This document shows, in pieces, positions 26,035 through 34,175 of a stretch of 34,193 nt of DNA. The DNA comes from a virus. The notes beneath the pieces are model-generated. The model worked only from the letters and a program-made list of their open reading frames with translations, did not search any database and was not told the origin of the DNA. Position numbers and translations under genes: made by a program. Each line of letters starts with the position of its first letter. The first letter of the stretch is position 1. Location: positions 1 through 34,193 of the IMG/VR virus record IMGVR_UViG_3300025728_000023. One strand, written 5' to 3'.

Positions 26035-27048
26035 ATGATGACTACCATGACAAACATAAATGATAATTCTTTATTTGAACAGGATGGTCGTAAACATGAA
26101 TTTTTGGATGGGATTGCACCTTCTACTGCTAAAAGTTATAAACGTATCTTTGGGTATACACAACCTCACGAGGAAGCATTACAAAAGGATATTAGATACT
26201 TTAGCCTAGAAGAATTAGAAACAATCCTATATGACTTCAAAGCCAACACAAGAAATACTGTAGAAACTTATGGTCGTATTATCTCTAGTTACCTTAACTG
26301 GTGTGTAGAGAATGGATATTCTAAGACAAATCCATTAAAGACTTTGAAGCCTACTGATTTTGAGAAATACCTTACTAATGTAGAAACTTATATGACAGAG
26401 AAACAATTGACACGTTATGAAGACAGATGTGTTAATGCTCAAGACTCTGTTATTCTTAGACTTTCTTTCATTGGTGTAGGTGGTAAACAAATGAGTGAAA
26501 TTAGAAATCTAAAGAAGTCTGATATCGACTGGGCTAATCATCGTATACGTCTTGTAAACACTCTAAAAGAAGATGACAATGGTTTTCCTTTAAAGTATAC
26601 AGAACGCTATCTAGAAGTTGATGAGCGTACTCTAGACCTTCTTGAAGAAGCAATTGCTCAAAAGACTTATGAGAAAAAGAATGGACAGATGATTGAACAG
26701 GATAACATTAGAAAGTATACAGACTTAATAGAAAATGAATATGTCATTCGTGCTTCTATAACAAATGTAAAAGATGATGCTAAAATTAATGCACCTGCTG
26801 ATAAGTTTGTTATCTATAGACGTTTAGATGTTATTCAAGAAACTTTATCAATTAAAACTTTAACAGCTAAATACGTACAACGTAGTGGTATGGTTTATTA
26901 TGCGAATGAACTATTGAAGAACATGAAAGATGAAGAATTAACTCTAGATGAATTAAAAGTAGTCGCAGACCGCTTTAATATGAAGAGTTACCACAATCTG
27001 AAAGGATTCTTAACTTTAGATACAATTCGCCAAACTTATTCAAAATAA
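26035..27048 (+). CDS. MrpR-like integrase-fold repressor candidate
   Basis: A 337-residue protein with the two-domain layout of tyrosine recombinases: a SAM-like core-binding domain (about 25-110, with TRNTVETYGRIISSYLNWC) and a catalytic-like domain. At the site of the first catalytic Arg the sequence is G-V-G-G-K-Q152-M-S-E-I, so the Arg is replaced, and the C terminus lacks the H-x-x-R box and a placed Tyr. It should therefore bind DNA without recombining it. MrpR, the master repressor of Bacillus phage SPbeta, is such a protein, and this sequence resembles what I know of that family. It has its own promoter, possible operators, and a HTH gene directly downstream. A lysogeny or early-gene repressor is the best guess. 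Confidence 0.75.
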   Translation: MMTTMTNINDNSLFEQDGRKHEFLDGIAPSTAKSYKRIFGYTQPHEEALQKDIRYFSLEELETILYDFKANTRNTVETYGRIISSYLNWCVENGYSKTNPLKTLKPTDFEKYLTNVETYMTEKQLTRYEDRCVNAQDSVILRLSFIGVGGKQMSEIRNLKKSDIDWANHRIRLVNTLKEDDNGFPLKYTERYLEVDERTLDLLEEAIAQKTYEKKNGQMIEQDNIRKYTDLIENEYVIRASITNVKDDAKINAPADKFVIYRRLDVIQETLSIKTLTAKYVQRSGMVYYANELLKNMKDEELTLDELKVVADRFNMKSYHNLKGFLTLDTIRQTYSK

Positions 27049-27065
27049 ATTTAAAGGAGAACAGT

Positions 27066-27383
27066 ATGCGTACATTTTTAATTCATGACAAAGACATCAA
27101 ACTGAATAAGAATAAATTAGATGGAATTTTGGATTCTCAAAAGATGGACTATACAGAACTCCATGACAAAATTTGTAAACAGTTTGGTCTTAAAATTTCG
27201 TACAAAGGATTTATGAATATTCTATCTAATCGTAACAGTTGGAAGTTTCTGTATGCTTATGCATTATGCGAACTTCTAAAAGTAAATCATAATGACATAT
27301 TTGAATTAGTAGATGTTGATGTAGATGCCGAACGTGCCGAACGTGAGAATCTTAAAAAGCGTGATGTGCGAAATAAAAAGTAA
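27066..27383 (+). CDS. HTH protein downstream of the repressor candidate, 105 aa
   Basis: Residues 30-78 (DYTELHDKICKQFGLKISYKGFMNILSNRNSW, then YALCELLKVNHNDIFEL) fit a variant Cro/C1 HTH domain. The C terminus is a highly charged tail (ERAERENLKKRDVRNKK). It is 17 bases from the gene before, preceded by AAAGGAGAA. Probably works with or against the integrase-fold protein. A strong Shine-Dalgarno sequence follows its stop, yet no start codon. Confidence 0.72.
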   Translation: MRTFLIHDKDIKLNKNKLDGILDSQKMDYTELHDKICKQFGLKISYKGFMNILSNRNSWKFLYAYALCELLKVNHNDIFELVDVDVDAERAERENLKKRDVRNKK

Positions 27384-27550
27384 AGGAGGTGATTATTTTC
27401 AGAAAAGTAAGCGGTTTTCCTTAAAAAATCGTTGGACAAAATTAGTCAGCCATGTTACACTAATATTACAGAGGAACGGTACGGTTACCACAAGTAAAAA
27501 GTCCGAAACATCTGACAATTTAATATTCCATTAGGGAGAGGGGTTTTGCA
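27384..27550 (+). other. Non-coding leader with an orphan ribosome binding site
   Basis: AGGAGGTGAT (27385-27393) follows the HTH gene without a usable start codon. The +1 frame stays open to 27534 and is basic, but it has no own start. The promoter at 27433 lies here. Confidence 0.4.
27433..27461 (+). promoter_or_regulatory. Possible promoter for the gene at 27551
   Basis: TGGACA (27433-27438), 17-base spacer, TACACT (27456-27461) preceded by TGT. Confidence 0.55.
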
Positions 27551-27931
27551 ATGACTACTACATTAAATGATGTTGATGGTTTTATTCAATCATTAAACTT
27601 GCCACAGGAGTCGAAAGTTTTGTTTCAAACGTTTGGCGATTGCCATTCGTTTTACATAACCTATTATGGACGGAACGATTGCATTACTGATGACCTTCTA
27701 GACTACAGAGAAAAAAAGCTAGAAGAATCTAACATAACACTTGACATGTTTCTGGATATGTGTTATAATGATATTCTTGGTGCTTTTGAGACTACTTTCT
27801 TACAAGCATTCACGAATGAACAAATTGTATTGATTGATTACAAGTTACGTAGCAATCATACAGACCTTGAAACTATTTATAGTGGATTCCAAAAAAATCC
27901 AAACAAAAATATTTTAAAATATGTACTATAA
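27551..27931 (+). CDS. Unknown protein, 126 aa
   Basis: Unrecognised. Acidic, alpha-beta, with a C-terminal basic stretch. Start 27551 follows GAGAGGGG. It contains a full-consensus promoter inside the coding sequence (27741-27769), which points downstream to the SSB-like gene. Confidence 0.77.
   Translation: MTTTLNDVDGFIQSLNLPQESKVLFQTFGDCHSFYITYYGRNDCITDDLLDYREKKLEESNITLDMFLDMCYNDILGAFETTFLQAFTNEQIVLIDYKLRSNHTDLETIYSGFQKNPNKNILKYVL
27741..27769 (+). promoter_or_regulatory. Consensus promoter inside a gene
   Basis: TTGACA (27741-27746), 17-base spacer, TATAAT (27764-27769) preceded by TGT. It lies within the gene 27551-27931 and would add a second start for the replication genes. Confidence 0.65.
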
Positions 27932-27935
27932 ATAG

Positions 27936-27964
27936 TTGACAAGCATAAAGATTTATGATATAAT
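27936..27964 (+). promoter_or_regulatory. Main promoter of the SSB-like gene
   Basis: TTGACA (27936-27941), 17-base spacer, TATAAT (27959-27964) preceded by TGA, five bases after the previous stop. The leader has a GGAAAAG/CTTTTCC hairpin (27980-27999) with the loop ATAAAA. Confidence 0.93.
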
Positions 27965-28044
27965 AAGTAGTGTTGATGAGGAAAAGATAAAACTTTTCCT
28001 TCACCATAAAAACAAAAAATAATTACATATCGGGGGAATTTTTA

Positions 28045-29229
28045 ATGGCTAGAAAAAAAGAAGCTACAGAACTACAACAAACAAAATCTGCATTCAAATT
28101 TATCGGAAAGGTAACGAACGCAGACAAAGACGGATTCTATCTTCAATCCGTAGCTGACAAAGGCGAACGTGAGGGCGATACAAGACGGTCAATGAGATTT
28201 GGTATTCGTACTTCTGAAACAAACACACTGACAGTACAGATGTTTGCTTATGAGCCAGATGAGGTTTACTTATGGAACAGCGAGAAGAAAAAGAAAGATA
28301 AGCATTACAAAGGTGACCGAGTACCTTATCAAGAGTATATTGATAATTTAGAAGATTATCGTGAAAAAGGTTACGCTTGCTTACAAGCACGTGTAGGTTT
28401 GAATTATGGTGAAGATGGGAAATTAGTAAGTAACGGTGTGCCAGATTACGTAATGGCTGAATTATTATCAGAAGGTCTTACAAACGGTGACTTCATTGTT
28501 GTTGAAGGTGAGATTCGCTACAATAAATACAAAGACAAGAATGATAAGATTCAAGAGCAAGTACAGTACACAATCAAGAAAGTGCATCGTGCTAAAGAAG
28601 AAGATTACATTGATGATGAGGGTAATCTAAAAGAAGAAGTTAACTACTTCGAACAATCATTTGTATTCTTAGATGCTGAGAATCTTAAAAAAGAAGGTAA
28701 AGCGATTGTACGTGGTCGTGTAATTGACTATCGTAAGAGTTGGTATGACAAACAATTCGAGGTTGTCTACAAAGATGCTGATGGCAATGTAGATGAAGAC
28801 CTTGAAGAATTAGCTATCGGTCTAGCAAAAGAAGTTAGATGGGGCGATGTGTTAAAAGTTTGGGGTAATGCAGTGAATCGTGTAATCATTACAGATGAGC
28901 GAACAGAGGAAGAAATCAAAGAAGAAGCACGTAAGAAGAAAGTGTTGAGTGGTCTAGGTGGTAAAGCACAACCTAAACACGCTGAGAAATTCTCTGGTAA
29001 GCGTTACGAACAAGGTTTACAGATTCAAGGTGTACTAGAATGGGATGACAAGGTATACACTGAGGACGATTTCCCTACTAATCAAGACTTAATCAAAGAA
29101 GAAGAGTCTAATAGTAAGGCACGTGGTCTAGGTGGTAAGAAAAACAATCCATTCAAGCAAGACTTGAGTAAGGATTCCGACAAAGTAGATGATGTGGTAG
29201 ACATCGCAGAAGACGATTTACCATTCTAA
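28045..29229 (+). CDS. SSB-like single-strand DNA-binding protein
   Basis: A 394-residue protein that ends in an acidic tail with tip E-D-D-L-P-F, the partner-binding signature of bacterial SSB (D-D-D-I-P-F). The N-terminal 30-180 region is strand-rich with a motif style of an OB fold (SAFKFIGKVTNADKDGFYLQS, later DFIVVEGEIRYNKYKD). A second possible OB domain with KAIVRGRVIDYRKSWYDKQFEVVY follows at about 220-300. Its place before the RecA-like ATPase and in the unit with the DnaB-like helicase fits a replication SSB. It is much longer than host SSB (about 170 residues). AATTACATATCGGGGGAATT precedes the start. Confidence 0.8.
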   Translation: MARKKEATELQQTKSAFKFIGKVTNADKDGFYLQSVADKGEREGDTRRSMRFGIRTSETNTLTVQMFAYEPDEVYLWNSEKKKKDKHYKGDRVPYQEYIDNLEDYREKGYACLQARVGLNYGEDGKLVSNGVPDYVMAELLSEGLTNGDFIVVEGEIRYNKYKDKNDKIQEQVQYTIKKVHRAKEEDYIDDEGNLKEEVNYFEQSFVFLDAENLKKEGKAIVRGRVIDYRKSWYDKQFEVVYKDADGNVDEDLEELAIGLAKEVRWGDVLKVWGNAVNRVIITDERTEEEIKEEARKKKVLSGLGGKAQPKHAEKFSGKRYEQGLQIQGVLEWDDKVYTEDDFPTNQDLIKEEESNSKARGLGGKKNNPFKQDLSKDSDKVDDVVDIAEDDLPF

Positions 29230-29233
29230 GATA

Positions 29234-29262
29234 TTGACAAACATTAAAAATAATGATATACT
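29234..29262 (+). promoter_or_regulatory. Promoter of the Sak4-like gene
   Basis: TTGACA (29234-29239), 17-base spacer, TATACT (29257-29262) preceded by TGA. Confidence 0.88.
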
Positions 29263-29307
29263 AAAATAGTAAAGTATTACATAGAATACATAACGTTAAG
29301 AAACATA

Positions 29308-29366
29308 GGGGCTAAAATCAAAAAGAAGAACGCCCCCTTCCTACATTTTATATGTGAGAAAAGGGG
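29308..29366 (+). promoter_or_regulatory. Leader with competing hairpins over the ribosome binding site
   Basis: GGGGC (29308-29312) can pair with GCCCC (29332-29336). The overlapping CCCCTT (29334-29339) can instead pair with the Shine-Dalgarno AAGGGG (29361-29366). The two structures exclude each other, as in translational riboswitches or protein-responsive leaders. Confidence 0.45.
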
Positions 29367-29375
29367 AAAATATTT

Positions 29376-30551
29376 ATGTCATTTTTAAACAAAATCAAAC
29401 CAAATAAACCAGTAGCAAGCTTAGAAGGGTATTTCATGACATTGCTTGGAAAGTCTAAATTCGGTAAAACAACTTGGATTATGGACGTTGTACGTGAGCA
29501 TTATGATGGAGATATGAGTAAAGCATTATTACTTGCTACTGAGATTGGTTATAAGACAATGGATGGTGTGTATGCACTTCCAATCACTGGATTCGAGTGG
29601 GCAGAAGATGAGGACAATGAAGAAGAAAAAGGTTTCATTGAGACTGTCGATGAGTTAGTCGAGAATAAAAAAGATGTACCATTCCGATTCATCATCATTG
29701 ATACAATCACTGCATTAGAACGTTATGCAATCTCTTATACAGTGCGTAAAGCTAATCGTGATGACCAACCACAGAAACGTTACACAGACATTTCTGATAT
29801 CCCTTGGGGTAAGGGTTACAATCTGGTAGCAGAACACATTTACGAGCAAATTGACCGCCTTAAAAAAGCAGGTTTCGGTGTGTTAGTTATCGGTCACGAA
29901 AAGACAAAGAGCACAACAACAAAAGATGAGTTTACATATGATTACACAGGATTAAATGTTTTAACTAAAACATCTGATATCATCGAGCGTGAAAGTGATT
30001 TCATTATCTATGGTGATTTAATGACTGTAGAAGGTGAAGATGGTAAACCTGTTGAACAACGTATGTTACGATTCCGTAGCGATGGCAACTTCCTTGCAGG
30101 ATGTCGTTTCCGTCACTTCCCAGATGCGTTAAGCAATGACCCAGAGGTATTCTTAGAAGCATTCAAAGAAGCTGTTGAGAAGTCTTCTATGCGCCCTAAA
30201 AAAGCTGTAAAAAGCGTGAAGGATGCAAATCCTGTTGATGAGGAAACAGCAGAGTTAGTCGAACAGATGAAAGAGAATCAAGAAAAGGTCGAAAAGGCAA
30301 AAGCTAAACAAGTTGAGCAAGAAGCCGAAGCTGAGAAATCAGCAGTAGAAACAAAAGAAGAATCAGTAGAGTTAGATAAAGTTTCTCAACTGAAAGACGA
30401 AATCATGGGTACAGTTAAAACACTTGACGATGAGACTCGTGACAAAGTTAAAGATGCATTCCTAAAAGTATTCGGAACTCCAGACTTCCGTAAGTCAGAT
30501 GACCGAGAAAAATTAGAACGTGCATTAGCATACGTAAAATCACTAGCTTAA
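29376..30551 (+). CDS. Sak4-like RecA-fold ATPase
   Basis: Walker A G25-K-S-K-F-G-K31-T-T near the N terminus, LLLATEIGYKTMDG (51-64) and Walker B FRFIIID109-T-I-T define a RecA-like core of the AAA_24/Sak4 kind. Sak4 proteins are phage single-strand annealing and strand-exchange ATPases that work with a phage SSB, which here is the gene just upstream. The core ends near residue 270; the rest is a Lys/Glu-rich coiled region (ENQEKVEKAKAKQVEQEAEAE) and a small helical C-terminal domain, longer than typical Sak4. The leader may control its translation. Confidence 0.87.
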   Translation: MSFLNKIKPNKPVASLEGYFMTLLGKSKFGKTTWIMDVVREHYDGDMSKALLLATEIGYKTMDGVYALPITGFEWAEDEDNEEEKGFIETVDELVENKKDVPFRFIIIDTITALERYAISYTVRKANRDDQPQKRYTDISDIPWGKGYNLVAEHIYEQIDRLKKAGFGVLVIGHEKTKSTTTKDEFTYDYTGLNVLTKTSDIIERESDFIIYGDLMTVEGEDGKPVEQRMLRFRSDGNFLAGCRFRHFPDALSNDPEVFLEAFKEAVEKSSMRPKKAVKSVKDANPVDEETAELVEQMKENQEKVEKAKAKQVEQEAEAEKSAVETKEESVELDKVSQLKDEIMGTVKTLDDETRDKVKDAFLKVFGTPDFRKSDDREKLERALAYVKSLA

Positions 30552-30560
30552 TACATAAAG

Positions 30561-30614
30561 GAGAATTTGGTAGGTTAATAGTTTTAGCCTACCAAATCTC
30601 GTAATAAGGCTAAA
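30561..30614 (+). promoter_or_regulatory. Two-state leader before the 3D-domain gene
   Basis: Hairpin A: GAGA and TTTGGTAGG (30561-30574, one bulged A) with CCTACCAAA and TCTC (30588-30600). Hairpin B: TTTAGCC (30583-30589) with GGCTAAA (30608-30614), next to the ribosome binding site TAGGAGG. The two share 30588-30589 and probably exclude each other. Confidence 0.45.
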
Positions 30615-30628
30615 CTAGGAGGAACACA

Positions 30629-31372
30629 ATGAATAAAAAATTTATTATAAGTGGAGTGATGACGGTCAATTTAATGTTGACAATAGGCTTAGGTGCTTAT
30701 TCTTACAACACAATTGACAGAAAGAATGCGGAAATCAGTGATAATAAGAAGATTATCAAGAAAATTAATGATGACAATGCTGATAAAGACAACCGTATTA
30801 AGGACATTCAAGTAAAATTGGGTGAACTAGACAACAAAATCAAAGAATCAGAGAAAGTAAATGCTGAAAAGGATAATACTATCAATGAACAATCTAAGAA
30901 ATTAGAAGAACAACATTCACAGATTGAAACATATCAGTCTAAGGTTGAACAGTTGGAGAAAGAATTAAATTTTAAAAAACAGAAGAAAGGAAGTGATGTG
31001 AAAAAGGAAACTAATATTGAACAACCTAAACAGGAAGTTAAAGAAGAAAAAAAGAGTGGTAGAACTATCACAGTAGAAGCAACAGCCTATACAAACCATC
31101 CATCTGAAAATGGCACATACGGTGGTAAAGTGGTTACTAGAACAGGTTTAGATATCTCTAGTAGCATCACTTATAATGGTATGGGAATAATAGCTGTTGA
31201 CCCTAGTGTTATACCATTAAATTCAATTGTACAGATTGAAGGATTAGGTACATATATTGCTTTAGATACTGGAAGTGCTATTCAAGGTAACAGAATTGAT
31301 ATCTTAATGGCAGACAGTACCCAGACAGACAACTGGGGCAGAAGAAATGTCAGTGTAACTATTATAAACTAA
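30629..31372 (+). CDS. Membrane-anchored 3D-domain cell-wall protein
   Basis: One N-terminal membrane anchor (about 5-25), a long coiled coil (about 32-115), a Lys-rich linker and a C-terminal 3D domain (about 147-246). The domain has its three Asp in AVDP, ALDTG and RIDIL, the double-psi barrel of MltA-type lytic transglycosylases and of the Bacillus proteins YocH/YuiC. The domain would act on peptidoglycan outside the membrane. Its presence in the replication group is odd; local wall remodelling or DNA-injection-related function are possibilities only. TAGGAGG precedes the start. Confidence 0.85.
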   Translation: MNKKFIISGVMTVNLMLTIGLGAYSYNTIDRKNAEISDNKKIIKKINDDNADKDNRIKDIQVKLGELDNKIKESEKVNAEKDNTINEQSKKLEEQHSQIETYQSKVEQLEKELNFKKQKKGSDVKKETNIEQPKQEVKEEKKSGRTITVEATAYTNHPSENGTYGGKVVTRTGLDISSSITYNGMGIIAVDPSVIPLNSIVQIEGLGTYIALDTGSAIQGNRIDILMADSTQTDNWGRRNVSVTIIN

Positions 31373-31386
31373 GGGAGAGATGTTTA

Positions 31387-31920
31387 ATGGCTATTATTAT
31401 TCTTGAAGGTGCAGATTGTGCAGGAAAGTCTACTTTTGCAAATGAATTAGCTGAGAAAACAGGATATGCAATTGTAAAAGGCAGTAGCTTTGAAATCGCT
31501 GAAAAAGGTGCGGATGCGATGTTTGCACATATGATGTCATTGTTAGACTTGAAGGATGTAATCATTGATAGATTCTTCTATTCTAATCTCGTATATGGTA
31601 ATCTATATGACTATCCTATGATGGAATATAACCAATACTTACAATTATTGGATAAGATGAATAAAAAAGCTTTACTTGTGTATCTTAATGCTCCAACAAC
31701 TGTATTACGTGGACGTATGGAGAAACGTGGAGATGACATGATTAAAGCTGATGATTTACGTCCAATCAAAGAAGGATATCGTGATGTATTACATGGACTA
31801 GCGAATCCTAAAATGATGTTACAGCTACGAACAGATGAGTCAAATGTAAAAATTTCAACATCAATGGTAGCAGAATTTGTTAAATTACAAGAAACAGCTA
31901 TGCATATACATAATAACTAA
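31387..31920 (+). CDS. P-loop deoxynucleotide kinase (thymidylate kinase-like)
   Basis: A 177-residue protein with P-loop G8-A-D-C-A-G-K14-S-T, D61-R62 in the motif VIIDRFFYSNLVYG and a lid RGRMEKRGDD. These match the dTMP kinase/deoxynucleoside kinase family, which supplies DNA precursors using ATP. Whether it acts on nucleosides or on dTMP cannot be read from the sequence. GGGAGAG precedes it; 14 bases from the gene before. A hairpin follows. Confidence 0.85.
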   Translation: MAIIILEGADCAGKSTFANELAEKTGYAIVKGSSFEIAEKGADAMFAHMMSLLDLKDVIIDRFFYSNLVYGNLYDYPMMEYNQYLQLLDKMNKKALLVYLNAPTTVLRGRMEKRGDDMIKADDLRPIKEGYRDVLHGLANPKMMLQLRTDESNVKISTSMVAEFVKLQETAMHIHNN

Positions 31921-31924
31921 CATA

Positions 31925-31950
31925 AAAGACTACTCGAAAGAGTGGTCTTT
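31925..31950 (+). terminator. Terminator-like hairpin with GAAA loop
   Basis: AAAGACTACTC (31925-31935), GAAA, GAGTGGTCTTT (31940-31950) with one U-G pair; the 3' arm ends TCTTT and AGCTTT follows. It separates the kinase from the next promoter. Confidence 0.7.
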
Positions 31951-31975
31951 AGCTTTAAAACTATTAAAAAAGTAT

Positions 31976-32004
31976 TTGACAATAGTAAAAAATAATGATA
32001 TACT
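31976..32004 (+). promoter_or_regulatory. Promoter of the helicase unit
   Basis: TTGACA (31976-31981), 17-base spacer, TATACT (31999-32004) preceded by TGA. Confidence 0.88.
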
Positions 32005-32027
32005 GTTTATCGAAGGGAGTTGTTAGA

Positions 32028-32621
32028 ATGGCTAAAAAAACCAGAAAATGCCAACGTTGTAAAATTGATGACACTTTGATGGAGGATATGGATTTTGAGA
32101 TTGTAGGAGAAAAAAGACCTCTAAAAAAATTCTATCACAAAGCGTGTTATGCAGAACATTTAAAAGAAAAACAATTCAAGGTAGAAGAAGCTGAAAAGCT
32201 TGATAAACTAGTACATACGATACAAAAGATTTATGGGGTTTCATCTTTACCAAATCAAGCATATCCATTCTTACAGAAATTGAGAAATGGTGAGCCTGTT
32301 TATGGTAAGCAACAAGTAACAAAACGGTATAAGGAAGGTTATGATTATCTTCTTATTGAAGAGACATTTGACTATTGTAGTTCAACAATTGAATACTACA
32401 ATAGTGTAAAGAATTTTGATGGTTTCATGTCTGCATTCAGATACGCTTTATCAATTATCATTGATAAGATTTATCTAGTGGAGAAGAGAGCGCAAGAACG
32501 TTTAAAACAGGAAATGGCTGTAGAGCGACAAATGAAGCAATTAGAAGCAGAAGAAGAAAGCTATGCTTCTAACTACAAAAAACCAACGCAAACAAATGAC
32601 ATAACAGATTTCTTAGACTGA
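32028..32621 (+). CDS. Zinc-finger protein upstream of the helicase, 197 aa
   Basis: C8-x-x-C11 and H37-x-x-C40 form one zinc site at the N terminus; the rest is helical with a charged coiled C terminus (ERLKQEMAVERQMKQLEAEEE) that ends in an acidic tail (DITDFLD). Being directly upstream of a DnaB-like helicase, in the same transcript, it may be a helicase loader or primosome factor; the sequence gives no proof. AAGGGAGTTG precedes 32028. Confidence 0.75.
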   Translation: MAKKTRKCQRCKIDDTLMEDMDFEIVGEKRPLKKFYHKACYAEHLKEKQFKVEEAEKLDKLVHTIQKIYGVSSLPNQAYPFLQKLRNGEPVYGKQQVTKRYKEGYDYLLIEETFDYCSSTIEYYNSVKNFDGFMSAFRYALSIIIDKIYLVEKRAQERLKQEMAVERQMKQLEAEEESYASNYKKPTQTNDITDFLD

Positions 32622-32639
32622 TAAAGGGAGATTGATATA

Positions 32640-34172
32640 ATGGCAAAAGACACAACTCAAGAAACAGTTGGGCAAATTGTAGAGAAGATTAACAAAGGTG
32701 CTGAGATTAATGAAGCATACTTTGTTGGTCTTTTATGGAGTGACCCATTCACTAATTTTGCGGAATATAATGATGGGTTATCAGAAGATGAATTTATTCA
32801 TGACCAATGGGGATTCTTCTTTGAATTAGGAAGACGAATGTATGATGAGGGTATTAAGACTTTTGATACAATCACTGTACATACAAAGGTCAAGGAATGG
32901 AATGTAGAAGAGAATTTCAATGAATATGGTGGACTGAACACTGTAGAAGATGCAGTAGAGATTGTAAAAGAAAATTCAGATAACATTGATTACTACTATG
33001 AAACAATTAAACGGAACTATACTCTAAGACAGTTGTATTTACTCTTTGGAGATAAGATATTCCTAAAGAAAGGTAGATATGACTATGAAAAGATGACACG
33101 TGAACAGTTATCTATTTACTGGAACGATAAAGTAAATCAGATTTCACTAGGAAACGTTAACCGTTATGAAGCCGAGGACTTATACATTGAAGCAGATGAG
33201 TTTATTAGAAAGCTAGAGGAAGAGTCAGCAGAGATGCTACCATTCTATAACGGTGTACTAATGAATACAATCACTCAAGGTGTAGCACGTGGTCACGTTT
33301 ATATGTGGGGTGGCTTTGGTGGTACTGGTAAGTCGTCTATTACTGCTGAGAAGGTTGTAATGAGTTGTATCGCTAATAAAGAGAAAGCAATCGTTGTATT
33401 AAATGAGGAAGATGCACAAGCATTCCGTCAGAAGATTATCCTTACTATTTTATGGACTGAACATAGAATCGTATTAGATAGAAAACGAATGTTGAATGGT
33501 CAATTACGTGAAGAAGACAAAGTTAAAATCCATCAAGCCTTTGAAACAATGGAAGAAATGATGGGTGGTCAAGAAGCTTTAATTAAAGTAGTATTCATGG
33601 AAAAATATGTAATCAAAGACCTTGAAAAGATTGTACGTTTCTGGGCTAATCGTGGCTATATCAATCTTCTAATTGACACTCACAAGGTTTCAGAGGAATC
33701 AGAACATGATACTCGTTGGGTTACATTCGTAGAGGATATGAAGACTATCTACCGTCTTACACGTAAAAATGCAGGTGGTATGAATCTTAGAACATGGGTT
33801 ACATTCCAGTTGACAGACAGTGCTATCAGAAACCGTTTCTTAGACTATGATGCAATCGGTGAAGGTAAAGCATCTAAGAACGAAGCATCTGTAGTGCAAA
33901 TGTTTAGACCTGCTTGGGGTGATGAGTACAAGGACGGTAAGAAAGAGTTGAAGTGTTGGAGATTGAAGAAGATGCCAAACGGTAAATATGAGAAGGACTT
34001 TTTCTTCTTAGAAGAGGGGAAAACATACTACTTAATGTTTACTGCAAAGAATCGTTTTGGTCAAGCAAATGATACAGGATTACCAGTATTAGTCATTGAA
34101 CCACACTTCCATACAAACACATTCCCAGAAATTGGTTGGTGCTTTGTATCAAATGAGAAATCTGGAAGATAG
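32640..34172 (+). CDS. DnaB-like replicative helicase
   Basis: A 510-residue protein with a helical N-terminal domain (about 1-170) and a RecA-like domain: Walker A G225-F-G-G-T-G-K231-S-S, catalytic VVLNEED (252-258) at the place of FSLEM, and Walker B INLLIDTHK with D346. These features fit the DnaB/gp41 family of hexameric helicases that unwind DNA at the fork. The sequence differs from host DnaB in the loops and C terminus, as in many phage versions. AAAGGGAG precedes the start. The stop is within the window, so the gene is complete. Confidence 0.85.
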   Translation: MAKDTTQETVGQIVEKINKGAEINEAYFVGLLWSDPFTNFAEYNDGLSEDEFIHDQWGFFFELGRRMYDEGIKTFDTITVHTKVKEWNVEENFNEYGGLNTVEDAVEIVKENSDNIDYYYETIKRNYTLRQLYLLFGDKIFLKKGRYDYEKMTREQLSIYWNDKVNQISLGNVNRYEAEDLYIEADEFIRKLEEESAEMLPFYNGVLMNTITQGVARGHVYMWGGFGGTGKSSITAEKVVMSCIANKEKAIVVLNEEDAQAFRQKIILTILWTEHRIVLDRKRMLNGQLREEDKVKIHQAFETMEEMMGGQEALIKVVFMEKYVIKDLEKIVRFWANRGYINLLIDTHKVSEESEHDTRWVTFVEDMKTIYRLTRKNAGGMNLRTWVTFQLTDSAIRNRFLDYDAIGEGKASKNEASVVQMFRPAWGDEYKDGKKELKCWRLKKMPNGKYEKDFFFLEEGKTYYLMFTAKNRFGQANDTGLPVLVIEPHFHTNTFPEIGWCFVSNEKSGR

Positions 34173-34175
34173 TTG

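Noticed and set aside
26035-27048. Active phage integrase
   Set aside because: The fold is recombinase-like, but the first catalytic Arg, the H-x-x-R box and a placed Tyr are not seen; no att-like repeats were found nearby.
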